Of a DNA stretch of 64,000 nucleotides, positions 33,110 through 43,738 are shown one piece after another (position 1 is the first letter of the stretch; the number at the start of each line of letters is the position of its first letter). The notes beneath the pieces were generated by a model. The model was not told the origin of the DNA and did not search any database. It worked only from the letters and a program-made list of their open reading frames with translations. The stretch spans positions 1,054,001 to 1,118,000 of the forward strand of contig WJXW01000008.1 of NCBI GenBank assembly GCA_015832175.1, written 5' to 3'. Source of the DNA: Paraphaeosphaeria minitans (lineage: Eukaryota > Ascomycota > Dothideomycetes > Pleosporales > Didymosphaeriaceae). The position numbers and the translations under genes were made by a program.

Positions 33110-33790
33110 CTAAGGTATACAGTACATTTTGGCGTCTGTTGAGGTGGGTTCGTCGGGACTCTGCTGTGGGGAGACGACTCTAGCCGCGTAGGTGCCCAGC
33201 GGTTGGCCACCTGAGTGTTGAACGCTCCGTGGTCTTTGTCCGTGAATATGCATTTCCTTGTCTGGAGGACTTTGGTGACGGGTATGCGCTGCAGTCCTTG
33301 AACTGTGGCCGGTCGAGGGTTGTCTTCCGAGGCTTCGATGAGCATGAAGAGCTCTTCGAGGTTGCCTGTCTACCTGGTTAGCATCGGCCTGCAAGGTATC
33401 TGCTATGTTGGGGAGGGGGAAGCGTACAGAGTTACCTGCAGGTCCTGGGCAGGAGGAGGCGTTCGTCGTATGCACGACACTCGCAACCTTTGGTGCCAGG
33501 AACGCACATACCGTCAAACAAAGGGCAGAGACAGCTGCACCGCCGCAGACGATGGCCGTTCAACGTGACTGCCTGCGTCTCAGGGTCCTCAACGATGGCG
33601 GTGATCTTTAGGAAGTTTCCGCTCAACCCATACTCTGCCTTGCGATTGGTCCGATCGATGAGCTCGACGGTGTTCCCTACGCAGATGACGCTGCCGCTCG
33701 CGAGTTGGTAAGAGGCAGTTCGAGAGTCATGGGGAAGGCCTCCTCTTCGTCGTCGTCGACGGATATATACGCTGGCCCTCCGCGCTCGCC
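33110..33790 (-). pseudogene. fungal cytosine-DNA-methyltransferase-like remnant
   Basis: Three pieces in the order expected for the regulatory (BAH-like) region of fungal C5 DNA methyltransferases lie in different frames. GPAYISVDDDEEEAFPMTLE lies at about 33710-33775. VICVGNTVELIDRTN, LSGNFLKITAIVEDPETQAV and LNGHRLRRC lie at about 33700-33450. LFMLIEASEDNPRPATVQGL and VLQTRKCIFTD lie at about 33350-33240. No catalytic PC/ENV motifs are present. A frameshift separates pieces 1 and 2, and an intron-like gap whose join does not keep frame separates 2 and 3. It is a fragment of a decayed gene. Confidence 0.5.
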
Positions 33791-34272
33791 AATCAATTTA
33801 TCATCAAGGTACAGTGTACTGCACGATTATAGCTAACGCAAACGCTTGCATCATAGATAAGCCGTCGCGTCGCCCTCCAGCTCCGTAGACCGCCGCTGAT
33901 CCTTCGTCCGACCCGCCACGCACTCGTGCTCTCGAGCACATCGCAAGCGATGCGTGTACTAAAGTGTAGCCGCATACTGCTTTAGCTCGCCGAAAGGGAA
34001 TACGAAAGTTAAGAGGCGCCTAAGAATCATGTCAAAGGACAGAGCTTGGCATGATATAGAATACGAATATCCAAGTCTATGTCTGGGCAAGCCGAGTACT
34101 GGAGGAATGCCGTCGTTGCACGCACGCACAAAGATATAAAGGGTCCACATATCTTGAGGATACGGCAGGCGGTTGTACGGAAGAGTTAGGCGTATAATGG
34201 ACAAGACTCGTTCATACGGTTTGGGTGAGATTTTTGTAAGATGTCGCGAGTCCTTTCCCAACGTTTGGAATC
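33791..34272. other. gene-free stretch
   Basis: No supported gene between the methyltransferase remnant and the 3' end of the NLR gene. Confidence 0.5.
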
Positions 34273-37195
34273 TCAGGTGTTGCTGCTGCGATCTTTTGCA
34301 GCTTGCTCAGTGGCGTGTTGCAAAGCAGTTCGGCCACAGGTGTCTTCTTCGTCTGCTTGAATGCTGATGACTTTAGTAAGGAACACCAGCGATTGCTCAG
34401 TAAGGGAGCCGCATATGGCGGCGCGGTGTAGCACCGTTCTTCCATCACGATCCCTCTTGACTAGGTCGACACCGTGCTCAACAAGAAGGCTCAGAATACG
34501 AACCCCAAAGTCGGCCGTCCTGGCGCACAAATGTCCAAGGGTTTGCCCGTCACAGTCGATAAATGACGCATTTTCCTTGATCTCAAGGAGCGACCTGCAG
34601 ATCTCAATATCGATTCGTAACATGGAGCTTTTGATGAATCTTGCTAGAGGGGAAATCCCAGAGTCATCAAGCTCTGAACCGTGCGCCCCTTGATCAAGTA
34701 GCGACCGTACCGTCTCTACGCGCTTTATGGAGTGTGTGGATAACATATGGTGGAGCACGTTCTGCCCACGCTTGTCCTTCGACGCTATTAAATTGACTGC
34801 CCTCGCCTCGTCTGTCTCCAGAATGGCGATCAAGGTCTCGTGATTCCCACTTTGAGCTGCGTAATGGAGTGCATTCAGGCCGTGTTCATCCGTCAATGCC
34901 ACTTTCGCACCCAAAAGCAGCAGAGCTTTGACTGATGCATGATCACCAGATTTACTGGCAAAATGCAACGGGCTCTGTTGACTTAAGTTGCTATTGAATG
35001 GAACCGCTCCTATGGAGACTAAGTTGCGGACTAAGGTCGCACTTTCCGGTTTCCCGTATCGGATGCAGTGCAGAAGACTTTCGCCCCTGTAATCCTTTAC
35101 TGTAAGAGAGATCCGAGGATCTGAAAGCAGTGCATTGAGCACCCCTTCACGCTTGAAAGAGATCTCCGCAAGGACGGCATCAACATCGTCCTCTTCGAAT
35201 TCTAAGAAGTCCCATAGGTTTTCTGCCCTGAGATACGAACCCGTCCAATCATCTTGGTATTTAGTTCCAAAAAGAGTGGTGCGCAACGTAAGGTGTAGAG
35301 GAGTTTCGCCATAGTCAGAAAGAGCATTGGGGTCGGCACCATGCTCAAGAAGGAATTCAGTCATTGTAAGATTGCCAGTCAAGGCTGCGAAATGTAGAGG
35401 AGTCAGGCCGGTTGCGACCGATCCCGAAGCCGGAAGCCTAAATTTCTCCTTACCGGAGGTTGATTCGCTGACTTCGCTGGGCCATGACTGTCGATAGACT
35501 CTGGAGTCTATCGGTACTCCGTCTTCGATAAGTTGCCTCGCAATGATCTTGTGGCCGAATTTTACGCAATAATGTAACGGAGACATGTTATCCACATCGA
35601 TTGTGTCCAGTGGAGCGTCATATTGCTGCAGCACACGGACTAGCGAAGGTGTGCAACTTGCATTGTTCAGAGCATGATGCATGGCGCCTTTCAATTGTAC
35701 GTCCAGACCAACATTGGCACCTTTTTCAAGTAAAATTCTGACTGTGGGTTCGTGTGTGCCTGCAAGAGCTGCCTGGAGTGCGTTACCGTAGTATCCACCC
35801 CGCGCGTTGACCGCGGCACCCTTCTCGAGCAGCAGCTTCACAATTGCCTCGTGGCCTCCTTCTGAAGCCGCTTGGAGTGCGTTATTGTACTTTCCACCCT
35901 GCTCGTTGATCTTGGCGCCCTTGTCAATCAGTACTTCTGCTGTCAGACAATGTCCGTTCGCTGCTGCGAGGTAAAGTAAAGTCTGACCGTCACTATCCTT
36001 CCTCATTAAGCCGGATTTTCTCTCTTGTCCTTGCAGCAAGAGCAAAGCCTTCAAGGTAAGTGATAATCCAAATCGCGCTGCAAGATGTGCTCCTGTGCTG
36101 TTCTTAGGATATGTCTGGCTTTGCCCGCTGTACTTATGTGTCGGAGCTAAGAGCACTTGCGTATCGCTCGAAACTAAGCAGTTATCGGAAAGGAATGAAC
36201 AGGCTAGCGCGCACGCATCGCTTTCCACCTTTACAACATGCTCTCCCCAATGCTTGGCAGCATAATCTAGGAACTTGCTTTCCTCTAGTCTTTTTATAAA
36301 GTCTTTGTCAGAGGAGCAGCTACCCGTCTTGAACAGATCGAACGATAGGTAGGTGAGGCATGTCGAGGCAATGTGCAGCGGAGCATCGGGGTCCCATGTA
36401 TCTTTGATGCGCTCGAAGTACTCTTGCGTAGTGTAGTGCACGAGTCGAACGATAGCGCTTTCCTGGTCGACAACGACAAGGCCAGCGCACACTGATAGCA
36501 GGTCCTCAACATAAGGTAGGTTGTCAAGATCGAGCTCTGCTTCGTCCGGTTCCACTGCTAAGGCACAGCACAACTCAGCCGTGGTGAGTGGCCTCATTGC
36601 GTTTGTAATCCACGACAGGACTTTCTTTGCCAGTTCGTAATGCCCGTCTAACTGGCCCTTAATTCTCTCCAGAGCGTCTTTGTATGCATCGTCCAGCGCA
36701 GCTGAGCCTTTCGAGAGGTTAGCTAGCGTTGTCTTAACCTCTTTTGCCGTCATCTTATCTGACAGAGAGTCGATGTGAAAGCGAGCAAGAAGAAACCTAA
36801 AAACCCGTAAGTCTGTATTATATTAGAAGCTAGATAAAATAACTTACATGCCGTCAACTCTCTCTGGGATCTTCTCTTGCACCACTTTCTGCAGCGCAGG
36901 GTCACGCTGAATGCATTTGGGCAGTCGATCCATCTGGCCGGCTACAAATCGCCTGACGTCCCCATCACTAGCTCGTATCTCTAGCTTCACGGCTTTTTGA
37001 AACTCAGCCTCAATTTCAGGTATGAACCGCGCAGTAGCCATGAGGCGAACAACTTGTCCCGCTTGCAGCTCTCGAAGTCTGGCCAGAAATACCCTGCGAA
37101 TGCCGTTGCGGTCTCGAAACTCGTCCAGAGCATCAATAACAATATATACAGTCGAATACTTTGCAACTGTTTCTTGGAGGGCGCCAGCAAGGCTG
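34273..37195 (-). pseudogene. NACHT-ankyrin NLR, 5' end cut off by a retroelement
   Basis: Two exons remain: 37195-36848 and 36796-34273, joined across a 51-nt intron (GTAAGT...TTTTAG) that restores VDGMFLLARFHIDSLSDK in frame. The first remaining residues contain the NACHT Walker B (VYIVIDALDEF) and the RLMATAR strand. The winged-helix region follows (AMRPLTTAELCCALAVEP, VRLVHYTTQEYFE) and then at least ten ankyrin repeats (GQTLLYLAAANGHCLTAEVL, GLTPLHFAALTGNLTMTEFL, LNALHYAAQSGNHETLIAIL). The P-loop and any N-terminal effector domain should lie within about 60-80 residues upstream, but the frame runs straight into a (TAGA)n retroelement tail at 37198. Intact relatives act in fungal non-self recognition; this copy lacks its nucleotide-binding loop. 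Confidence 0.85.
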
Positions 37196-37684
37196 AACAG
37201 ATAGATAGATAGATAGATAGATTGATCCTACTCGGTTTCAGCCGCGATTTCTGCGCAGCTATGCCCAGCTGGCAGGCCTTGGCGAACAGCCGACGCGTCC
37301 CAGATCATCGCTAATCCAGCCCGCCCCACTTCATCTTGCAAAGACAAGACCAGCCGTCCCTAGGGACCTGCCTTTCCTTCCTCAACCACTATCTAAATAT
37401 GCTGGCGGGCTCATCTAGATAACAGTTCTAATACTAACGCAAACTACTTTCTAGGCTTTATAGAGGCGCTCGCGCCTTGTTTATCGCGTCCGCATACCTA
37501 CAGTCTCCCCCTAGCGCTTGGCTTCATCTACGCGTCTGCGATCCTAAATTGCCTAAGGATCTGCGTCTGTTCTATATACTTAATAGCTTTAGTGGCTAGT
37601 TGTGGCTTATTAAGGATAGTCTAGAGGTTGTGTTGTCCTAGGCAGTCGCCAAAGATCTAGTTCTAGAGGTTGTTATGTGTCCTG
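37196..37684 (-). mobile_element. decayed copy of the (TTGA)n-tail retroposon
   Basis: Begins with a TAGA/TTGA tail at 37198-37224. It then matches the 29124 element: CCTACTCGGTTTCAGCCGCG, CAGCTATGCCC, ACAGCCGACGCG, ACCTACAGTCTCCCCC. It is much richer in TA, with many apparent C-to-T changes, which fits RIP-type decay. It abuts the broken NLR on one side and the LINE on the other. Confidence 0.7.
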
Positions 37685-37998
37685 CTTGATTTGATTTGAT
37701 TTGATTTGATTATTCTTACGCCTCGGGTGCCAATCGGCCCGGTAAGCTGCTATACGATATTTACGCTAGTGCGAACGCTGAGAACGTTCAGTCCATTGTC
37801 TCATTCTCGGTCCTCTCTTTTATACTGCTGGGCTTTCCACTCTGACCTTGGTCATTCGCTTCGTTGTCTATTATCTGTACCTACCTGCTTTGCTCCAGAT
37901 TCTGGCCCCATCGAGAGCGATTTCTCAAGTGTTGGCCATCGGGATAACGGTCGGCCAGCTCGCCATCGTCCAGAGTTATTTGAGTAGGGAGGTTCCAA

Positions 37999-40900
37999 TT
38001 ATTCGAGTCGTCCGGTGGCCAGGGCAAACTGTATGGTTTGGTTGACTACTTCCATGTCCGGCTTCCAGGGTTTGGATGGTCCGTCCAGGTATTCTCCTTT
38101 CGCTGTCTTCCGTTCTGTCCTTCCCCCCAGGAAAAATGAGAGGTCACCCCACCGGTCCTCTGCCACCTCTACCAGCGGTTTCCGTTGTTCTGTCCATCTA
38201 GTACACTCGAACAGGAAGTGTCGGGCTGTTTCCCTTTTGGGTCCACATTCGCAATCCGTCGATTCTACGGCCTTCGTTCTTGCCAGGTCATTATTGAGGC
38301 GGCTATGTTTTGTCCGTAGCTGGCAGAGTACCTTTGCTTCTCTGTACGTGCATTTGTCGTATAATAGTCTGGTATGCTTCCCTGGGAGGGCGCTGTCGAT
38401 TTCGTATTTGCCTTTCTGTCTCAGCTCGATCTCGTTTTTTACCTGCTTCAGCGCGGGCGCCAGTGTTGTTATCCGGATCCTAGGTAGGGGCTTGGTTGTA
38501 GCGTCTTGGGCAAGATCATGAGCCATGTCACCCCCTATGACTCCTGACCTTGCTGGAACCCACTGTAAGCAGATCGCCGGTCCTCCTCCATCTCTGAGTT
38601 TTCGGGCTATCTCGCACGTTCTTCCGATGATGCTCTGTCCACTTTGCCTGGCAGGTTTCGCTAGGGCGCGCAGAGCTGAGGTGTTGTCGCTTGCAATCAC
38701 GGTGGGCAGCGCGAGTTTCCTCACGTCCGGGGGAAAGTTCCCCATGTTGTTCCATATGCATTCGATATGTGCCATCGCGTGGTGTATCGCCATAAGTTCG
38801 GTGTGATTTGCGGTGATTCGATCGTTTCGCCCGATTCGCAGGCATTGTTTGTCCTCCACCCGGCCATGGTCGAGGCTGAAGTAGATCCCAACGCCGATGT
38901 TGCCTTTCCGGTAGGATGCGTCGACAAAGAGTATCCTCTCATTTGCTGCGTTCGCCCACTCGACCGCTTCCTCCCTTTCCTGGATGGTAGTCTTGAAGCC
39001 AGGGTGCCATGGTGCCTTGCAGTAGGGTTCAATCGTTTCGAGGTCTGCCAGATCGATCTTCTCGAACCTGCGTGCAATCTGTTGTAGCGGCGACCGGAAG
39101 CGTCTGTTCCGTATGTCCAGCTGCCGTTGCAGACGCCAGAAAGGGTGCTTCTTCGGCAGTGTGTGACACTTGACCCAGAACTTGCCTTGCTGGTGCTCCC
39201 ATCGGTTGCGCATCGGGACAATGCTTGATTCGGCCTCTGCTCTCTCTATTCCTAGTGTTCGGAACGCTCCTATGGTCGCTTGCGCTCCCAGCCTTTGTGC
39301 TTGGTCAAGTATCTTCGTCGTCTGTTTTGCCGCCTTGGGGGACCATATCGGCGAGGCATAGTCGATTACTGGCGCAACCTTTGACGTGAAGAGGGTCCGG
39401 GCTGTCTGCGGGTTCAGTCCTTTTATGCGTTTCAGTGCAAGAGCTGCCTTCAATCCCCTCTTTCCAGCTCGGACTACGTGCTCTTTGTAGCGTAGCTGCT
39501 GATCGAGAATCACTCCCAGGATCTTAACTTCGTGTGTAGGCGCGATTTCCTCTCCGTCTATTACCAGAGGTAAGCTCGAGAGCTTGCTGTTGTTGCGTGT
39601 GAGGTGCGCGAAGGCTGTTTTGCTCCCTTCGAAAGATGCCCCACTTGCCTTAGCCCACCGTTCCGCTCTTTCGACAACCGTGGTTTGCAACGTCGATGTG
39701 TTGGCTTCCGCTGAGTCGCCCACGACCCATGCAGTGTAGTCGTCGACGAAAGCTATTGCCCCCTTATTTCGATTCTGCTGTGACGTGACCAGGTCGGCGT
39801 TGAAAAACAGGAATGCGATTGGCGAGATGTTGGATCCTTGCGGTAGCCCTGATTGGGGCAGGTCGGTGAGTGGGGTCGTTTCCCCATTGATAGTAACGGA
39901 GGCTTTCCGTTCTGTGCAGAAGTCGCGGATCCATTTCGTGAGCGGGCGTGGTATACCACGCCTTTCTAGTCTCTGGCTGAGCACTTCGACATCCACTCCA
40001 TTGAATGCTCCGCGCACATCAAAGCTGGCCAAGCTAAGTACTTTGCCATCTCTCCACGCCTGGAAGGCTCGTTCCTGTAGCATGGTAAGTGCTTGTGTTG
40101 TCGATCGACCTTTCCGGGCTCCAAAGTGGCTCTTGGGGAGTAGGTGGTGTTCCTCCGCAAAGTAGGCTAGTCGCTGCGCGATGACGGCCTCCAAGCCCTT
40201 GCCTAATGTCGCCAGCAGGGATAGTGGTCTGTATGATTGAGCCCTGGTCCAGTCTCTTGTTCCTCCCTTTTTGAGAGGGATGATTGTTGCTATCTTCCAC
40301 TGCCGCGGTAGTTTGCCGGTTTCGAGTGACAGCCGGTAAAGTGCCACTATGTGTTCTTTAAGGACTGCCCAGAGCTCTTGCCATACCACTGCTGGCATTC
40401 CATCGTTTCCAGGTGCTTTAAACGGGTTCGCGGCGAAGATGGCCCTGTGGACCTCGTCTTCCGCCAATGGTTCCATAGGTAACTCGTCTTGTTGCCGCCC
40501 CTCTTCAAAAGCCTCTGTAACTGGTGCCGGCCGAGGAAAGAATTCCCTAAGGAGTTCTTGAGCGATGCTCTCATTTTTGGTGCGCACTGGCCCGCGTGCG
40601 GCCTTGAGTGCTGGTATCTTGGTGAGACTCCTATCCTGGCTTGGGTCCATGTACTTGGCTACTGTCCAGATGTTGTCGGCGTCCGCGATGAAGTCGAGCC
40701 AGTGTGTTTTCCTCTGTTTTCGTGCCGCATCGTGGAATCTCTTGCGATAGGAGTCCGCCATCTCTCGCGTGTAGCGATCTTCCGTTCCGGCTCTTCTCCT
40801 TGCCCTTGCTTTGTTGCGCCAGAAGGTATAATCTGCCCGCAACTTTGTAAGGTCCTCGTTCCACCACCTCTTTGCATATGGAGATGGCTTTGCTACCGGG

Positions 40901-41817
40901 ACGTGTTTCTCCACTGCAGGTGTCACCAACTCCATAATGTATTCGCAGTATGCATCGACGCTGCCACAGTCCTGTGGTTCGGGGCGAGCATGCATCGCGG
41001 CTTCCACCATCCGCCTCACATCTGACCACCTGGTTTTCCTCCATAACTTCCTAGGTTTGGTGTCCGGGCTCTGCCATTCGACCACCATTTCAGTTCGGAT
41101 TGCACTGTGGTCCGAGCCGTGTTCTGTTTCGTCGATGCTGCAGCTGCACACCTCATTCGCCAACTGGGGCGTAGCGAGTATGAGGTCGATTGTGGATGCT
41201 CTGCTATCGTCGTCCGAGTGCCAGGTGGCAGTTCCGCGGGGCGCGAGGCTTTGCAAGTCCAGGTCAGCCATCAGGTCTATGATGCCTTCCGCTTCGCCTT
41301 GGCGGTCCGTCGTGCCCACATGGTCACCTCCCCAGAGTTGGTCGTGCCGATTGAAGTCGCCAGCTAGGATCAGTTCCACGTGGTTCCTTTGGCTCCTCCT
41401 GGTTTCGTTGATTATCCTTTCGATTCGACGTAGGCTTTCGGGCAACTCTGGATCGGTTCTGCTCGTCTTGATTGGGATATAAACTGAGATCACCAGTGCT
41501 TGTCTGTCTCCAATCTCCACTAGCGCCGTTGCTAAGTCACGCGAGTGGGTGTTTATAGGTCTTGCGGTTAGGTCTTTGTTCGTCCAGATCATCGCTCTAG
41601 GCCGGTTGTTTCCTCCGTTTGTCTTTGGCAGCATTGGTTTCCAGTACGCATGGTTCCTGGGCCCCGGCTGCCACGATCCCTCTTCGTCTTGGTAGACGTG
41701 TGGCTCCTGAAAGAGAAGGAGGGCATAGTCTTGTAAGTATTCTGCATTCATAATACTGTGCTGTGTTTCGGACATTCTTCTTACGTTCGCTTGGTAGATT
41801 TTCAGTTCTCTATGCAT
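37999..41817 (-). CDS. LINE ORF2: endonuclease, reverse transcriptase, RNase H
   Basis: A 1272-residue intact ORF. The N-terminal APE-type endonuclease has FQEPHV, LILAGDFNRHD and GSDHSAI. The reverse transcriptase follows with KAPGNDGMPA, IIPLKKGG, SYRPLSLL, FDVRGAFNGV, GLPQGSNISP and the catalytic FVDDY. The RNase H domain has ILFVDASYRKG, HTELMAIHHA and VIASDNTSALR. The C-terminus has a Cys-His segment (CECGPKRETARHFLFEC). The protein nicks target DNA and copies the element RNA at the nick. Its ATG overlaps the ORF1 stop in ATGCATAG, so translation probably depends on termination and restart. Confidence 0.92.
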   Translation of the reverse strand: MHRELKIYQANVRRMSETQHSIMNAEYLQDYALLLFQEPHVYQDEEGSWQPGPRNHAYWKPMLPKTNGGNNRPRAMIWTNKDLTARPINTHSRDLATALVEIGDRQALVISVYIPIKTSRTDPELPESLRRIERIINETRRSQRNHVELILAGDFNRHDQLWGGDHVGTTDRQGEAEGIIDLMADLDLQSLAPRGTATWHSDDDSRASTIDLILATPQLANEVCSCSIDETEHGSDHSAIRTEMVVEWQSPDTKPRKLWRKTRWSDVRRMVEAAMHARPEPQDCGSVDAYCEYIMELVTPAVEKHVPVAKPSPYAKRWWNEDLTKLRADYTFWRNKARARRRAGTEDRYTREMADSYRKRFHDAARKQRKTHWLDFIADADNIWTVAKYMDPSQDRSLTKIPALKAARGPVRTKNESIAQELLREFFPRPAPVTEAFEEGRQQDELPMEPLAEDEVHRAIFAANPFKAPGNDGMPAVVWQELWAVLKEHIVALYRLSLETGKLPRQWKIATIIPLKKGGTRDWTRAQSYRPLSLLATLGKGLEAVIAQRLAYFAEEHHLLPKSHFGARKGRSTTQALTMLQERAFQAWRDGKVLSLASFDVRGAFNGVDVEVLSQRLERRGIPRPLTKWIRDFCTERKASVTINGETTPLTDLPQSGLPQGSNISPIAFLFFNADLVTSQQNRNKGAIAFVDDYTAWVVGDSAEANTSTLQTTVVERAERWAKASGASFEGSKTAFAHLTRNNSKLSSLPLVIDGEEIAPTHEVKILGVILDQQLRYKEHVVRAGKRGLKAALALKRIKGLNPQTARTLFTSKVAPVIDYASPIWSPKAAKQTTKILDQAQRLGAQATIGAFRTLGIERAEAESSIVPMRNRWEHQQGKFWVKCHTLPKKHPFWRLQRQLDIRNRRFRSPLQQIARRFEKIDLADLETIEPYCKAPWHPGFKTTIQEREEAVEWANAANERILFVDASYRKGNIGVGIYFSLDHGRVEDKQCLRIGRNDRITANHTELMAIHHAMAHIECIWNNMGNFPPDVRKLALPTVIASDNTSALRALAKPARQSGQSIIGRTCEIARKLRDGGGPAICLQWVPARSGVIGGDMAHDLAQDATTKPLPRIRITTLAPALKQVKNEIELRQKGKYEIDSALPGKHTRLLYDKCTYREAKVLCQLRTKHSRLNNDLARTKAVESTDCECGPKRETARHFLFECTRWTEQRKPLVEVAEDRWGDLSFFLGGRTERKTAKGEYLDGPSKPWKPDMEVVNQTIQFALATGRLE

Positions 41818-43255
41818 TCGGTATGGCCTGTAGTTCGCTCCGGAGCCTTTTGTAGACGGGGCAGCCTCGATCGCTGGCGCGGTGTGGTCCCTCGCAGTTG
41901 GCGCATTTTGGTTCTCCAGCTGTGCATTCTCGGTTCGTGTGACCTGTTCTCGCGCATACTCCGCACGTCGGCTCTGGTTCCGGGCATCGGTGCGCTTTGT
42001 GATTGTCGAATGTCTGGCAGTTGTAGCATCTTTGCGGCGTGGCCATCCTTACGTACGGCTTGGTGTAGGCTAGTTCTCCTTCGATTTCCACGAATTTACG
42101 GTGTAGGAGGCTCTCGGCTTCCTCTCTGCTCGCGAGGTAGACTGCAATGGAGCAGTACAGCTTGTCGGGGGATTGTTGGCCGAGGAAATGCATCTTTCTG
42201 ATCGTTACACCGTTCTCGGCGCTTAGTCTCTCGCAGGCATCCCCATGGATCCGGATCCTTGTGTCATCGCAGATGGCGTTCTTGTTCACACGGTCCACTT
42301 TCACCACGTGCCATTGTTCACCGTGAATGCGTGCGCCGTTGAAGTGTGTGGTGATCCAGTCCGTGTAAATCCTTGCTTTCCTCTCGTCTTCGTGGGTACG
42401 GAGGCATACCCTGACTCTCGCCAGGTTGCCCCCTCGTCTTGCGATTCCCACCCATCCGATGTCCTGTGTTGGGCCATGACTCTTGAATGCCTGCTGTATC
42501 CTTTCTCGGATACGCTTCACGCTTGCGTCTTCCATGTGCATTCCATAGGCTTCCGTCATATCCAGATCGAAGCCTGGGAGGCTCGCCAGTGTATCCGAGG
42601 GGCCGTTCGTGTTGTTGGGGATCGGTTGGCTCGGTTGGCTCGGTTGGCTCGGTTGTGGGGATTCCCTGGTGCTTGTTAAGGCTGCAGCGTACGTCGGCCG
42701 GTTGGTCGCCCCTTGCGCGAGCGCGTCTTTGCACGCTTTTATTTCTTGCTTGCATTCATGTAGCTCCTGCTTCAGCTGTTCGTTCTGGGCTCTGAGCCCC
42801 TGTAGTTCCGCTTGGAGTTCCCTGTGTCGTTCGTCCGCTAGCTCTTCTTGTTCCTTCATCGCTGCCATGATCTTGTCGACCGCTTCTTGCAGTCCTTTCG
42901 TCTGATCGATTCTTCCCTGCCGTAGTTGCGATGCTATCGGTGCCGCAGCTGATGTCAGTGTTTGAAGTCTCATCGTTTTGGTCTTTCTCGTCTTTCTCTG
43001 GGGTGAGTTGTGGTTCGTGGAAGTCGGCGTTTGCGGTGCCTCCCTCGCGGTTCCTTGCACATCTTCAATTTCTCCATCGTCCTGCTCGCGTGCCTGGGAG
43101 AGCGCTCTGAAGTTGTTCGAGTATAATATCGTGCCGCTGTGGAGGATTCGGGGTGCGTGTCGCGTCGGTCGCTTCGGTCTTTCGCGGTCGTCGGTTGGCC
43201 GCACCTCGCGTGGGCTCGACGCGTCGCCCGTCCCACGCGTGGAGGGTCGCGACAT
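41810..43255 (-). CDS. LINE ORF1: gag-like RNA-binding protein
   Basis: A 481-residue intact ORF. Residues about 120-195 form a coiled coil (LQEAVDKIMAAMKEQEELAD, LQGLRAQNEQLKQELHECKQ). A central basic domain follows (RGGNLARVRVCLRTHEDERK), then three CCHC-type zinc knuckles: CYNCQTFDNHKAHRC, CGVCARTGHTNREC and CANCEGPHRASDRGC. This is the layout of ORF1 of I/Tad-type LINEs, which packages the element RNA. The middle has a TCGGTTGGC-type repeat encoding QPSQPSQPSQP. It lies directly upstream of ORF2, with an 8-nt overlap. Confidence 0.9.
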   Translation of the reverse strand: MSRPSTRGTGDASSPREVRPTDDRERPKRPTRHAPRILHSGTILYSNNFRALSQAREQDDGEIEDVQGTAREAPQTPTSTNHNSPQRKTRKTKTMRLQTLTSAAAPIASQLRQGRIDQTKGLQEAVDKIMAAMKEQEELADERHRELQAELQGLRAQNEQLKQELHECKQEIKACKDALAQGATNRPTYAAALTSTRESPQPSQPSQPSQPIPNNTNGPSDTLASLPGFDLDMTEAYGMHMEDASVKRIRERIQQAFKSHGPTQDIGWVGIARRGGNLARVRVCLRTHEDERKARIYTDWITTHFNGARIHGEQWHVVKVDRVNKNAICDDTRIRIHGDACERLSAENGVTIRKMHFLGQQSPDKLYCSIAVYLASREEAESLLHRKFVEIEGELAYTKPYVRMATPQRCYNCQTFDNHKAHRCPEPEPTCGVCARTGHTNRECTAGEPKCANCEGPHRASDRGCPVYKRLRSELQAIPNA

Positions 43256-43311
43256 CGGTCGTAGGACTCCCGTCTGTCGTCTGGATTATCGAGCGAAGGA
43301 TCAATGAGCAA

Positions 43312-43738
43312 ATTGCTGATCAGTCCGTTGGTTCCAGGTACAAAATTGTGTTGGTCCCATTAGGTAATGACAATATGCAGTTGTAATATTGGGTTAGTGC
43401 CCTAACGTTTTGTAAACTAGCGTAAGTGCGCACGTACCAGCGCACGGACAATACAGGGTCCGTATTGTAAGTTCTAATATTATTAGGATAATAGGGATGC
43501 GGTTCTCTTTAATTGAAACTCTGTTCATTGCCAGCGAAATATATCTGGTGTCATGATGCAACCTCAGATGTGTCTAGTCTCAGATTCAATAAGCCACCAT
43601 TCAGGATATCGCGCCAAAGGGTTATTGAAGCAGTGAAGGTGGCAAGCCCAAAAGCGACTAATTGACAAACCAAGGCTTATTATTTGAATACTTCAGTATT
43701 GACAGGAACAGGATATGCTCTTCAATATGCTAACCGCT
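43312..43738. other. gene-free stretch
   Basis: AT-rich sequence beside the LINE; I searched it for the missing P-loop half of the NLR and saw nothing like it. Confidence 0.5.

Larger units (their letters stand above)
37685..43311 (-). mobile_element. full-length-looking Tad/I-like LINE retrotransposon
   Basis: A non-LTR retrotransposon on the minus strand with a (CAAAT)n-type 3' tail (37686-37712), about 280 nt of 3' UTR, and two long, uninterrupted ORFs. The domain order (gag-like ORF1 with zinc knuckles; ORF2 with APE endonuclease, reverse transcriptase, RNase H) fits the fungal Tad/I group. The 5' limit is not defined by any visible target duplication; 43311 is an estimate just upstream of ORF1. 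Unlike the nearby elements it shows no RIP-like decay, so it is a recent insertion. Confidence 0.85.

Noticed and set aside
33110..33517. 135-codon minus-strand frame over the methyltransferase-like remnant
   Set aside because: Its composition is random-like, and the recognisable protein pieces lie in the other minus-strand frames.
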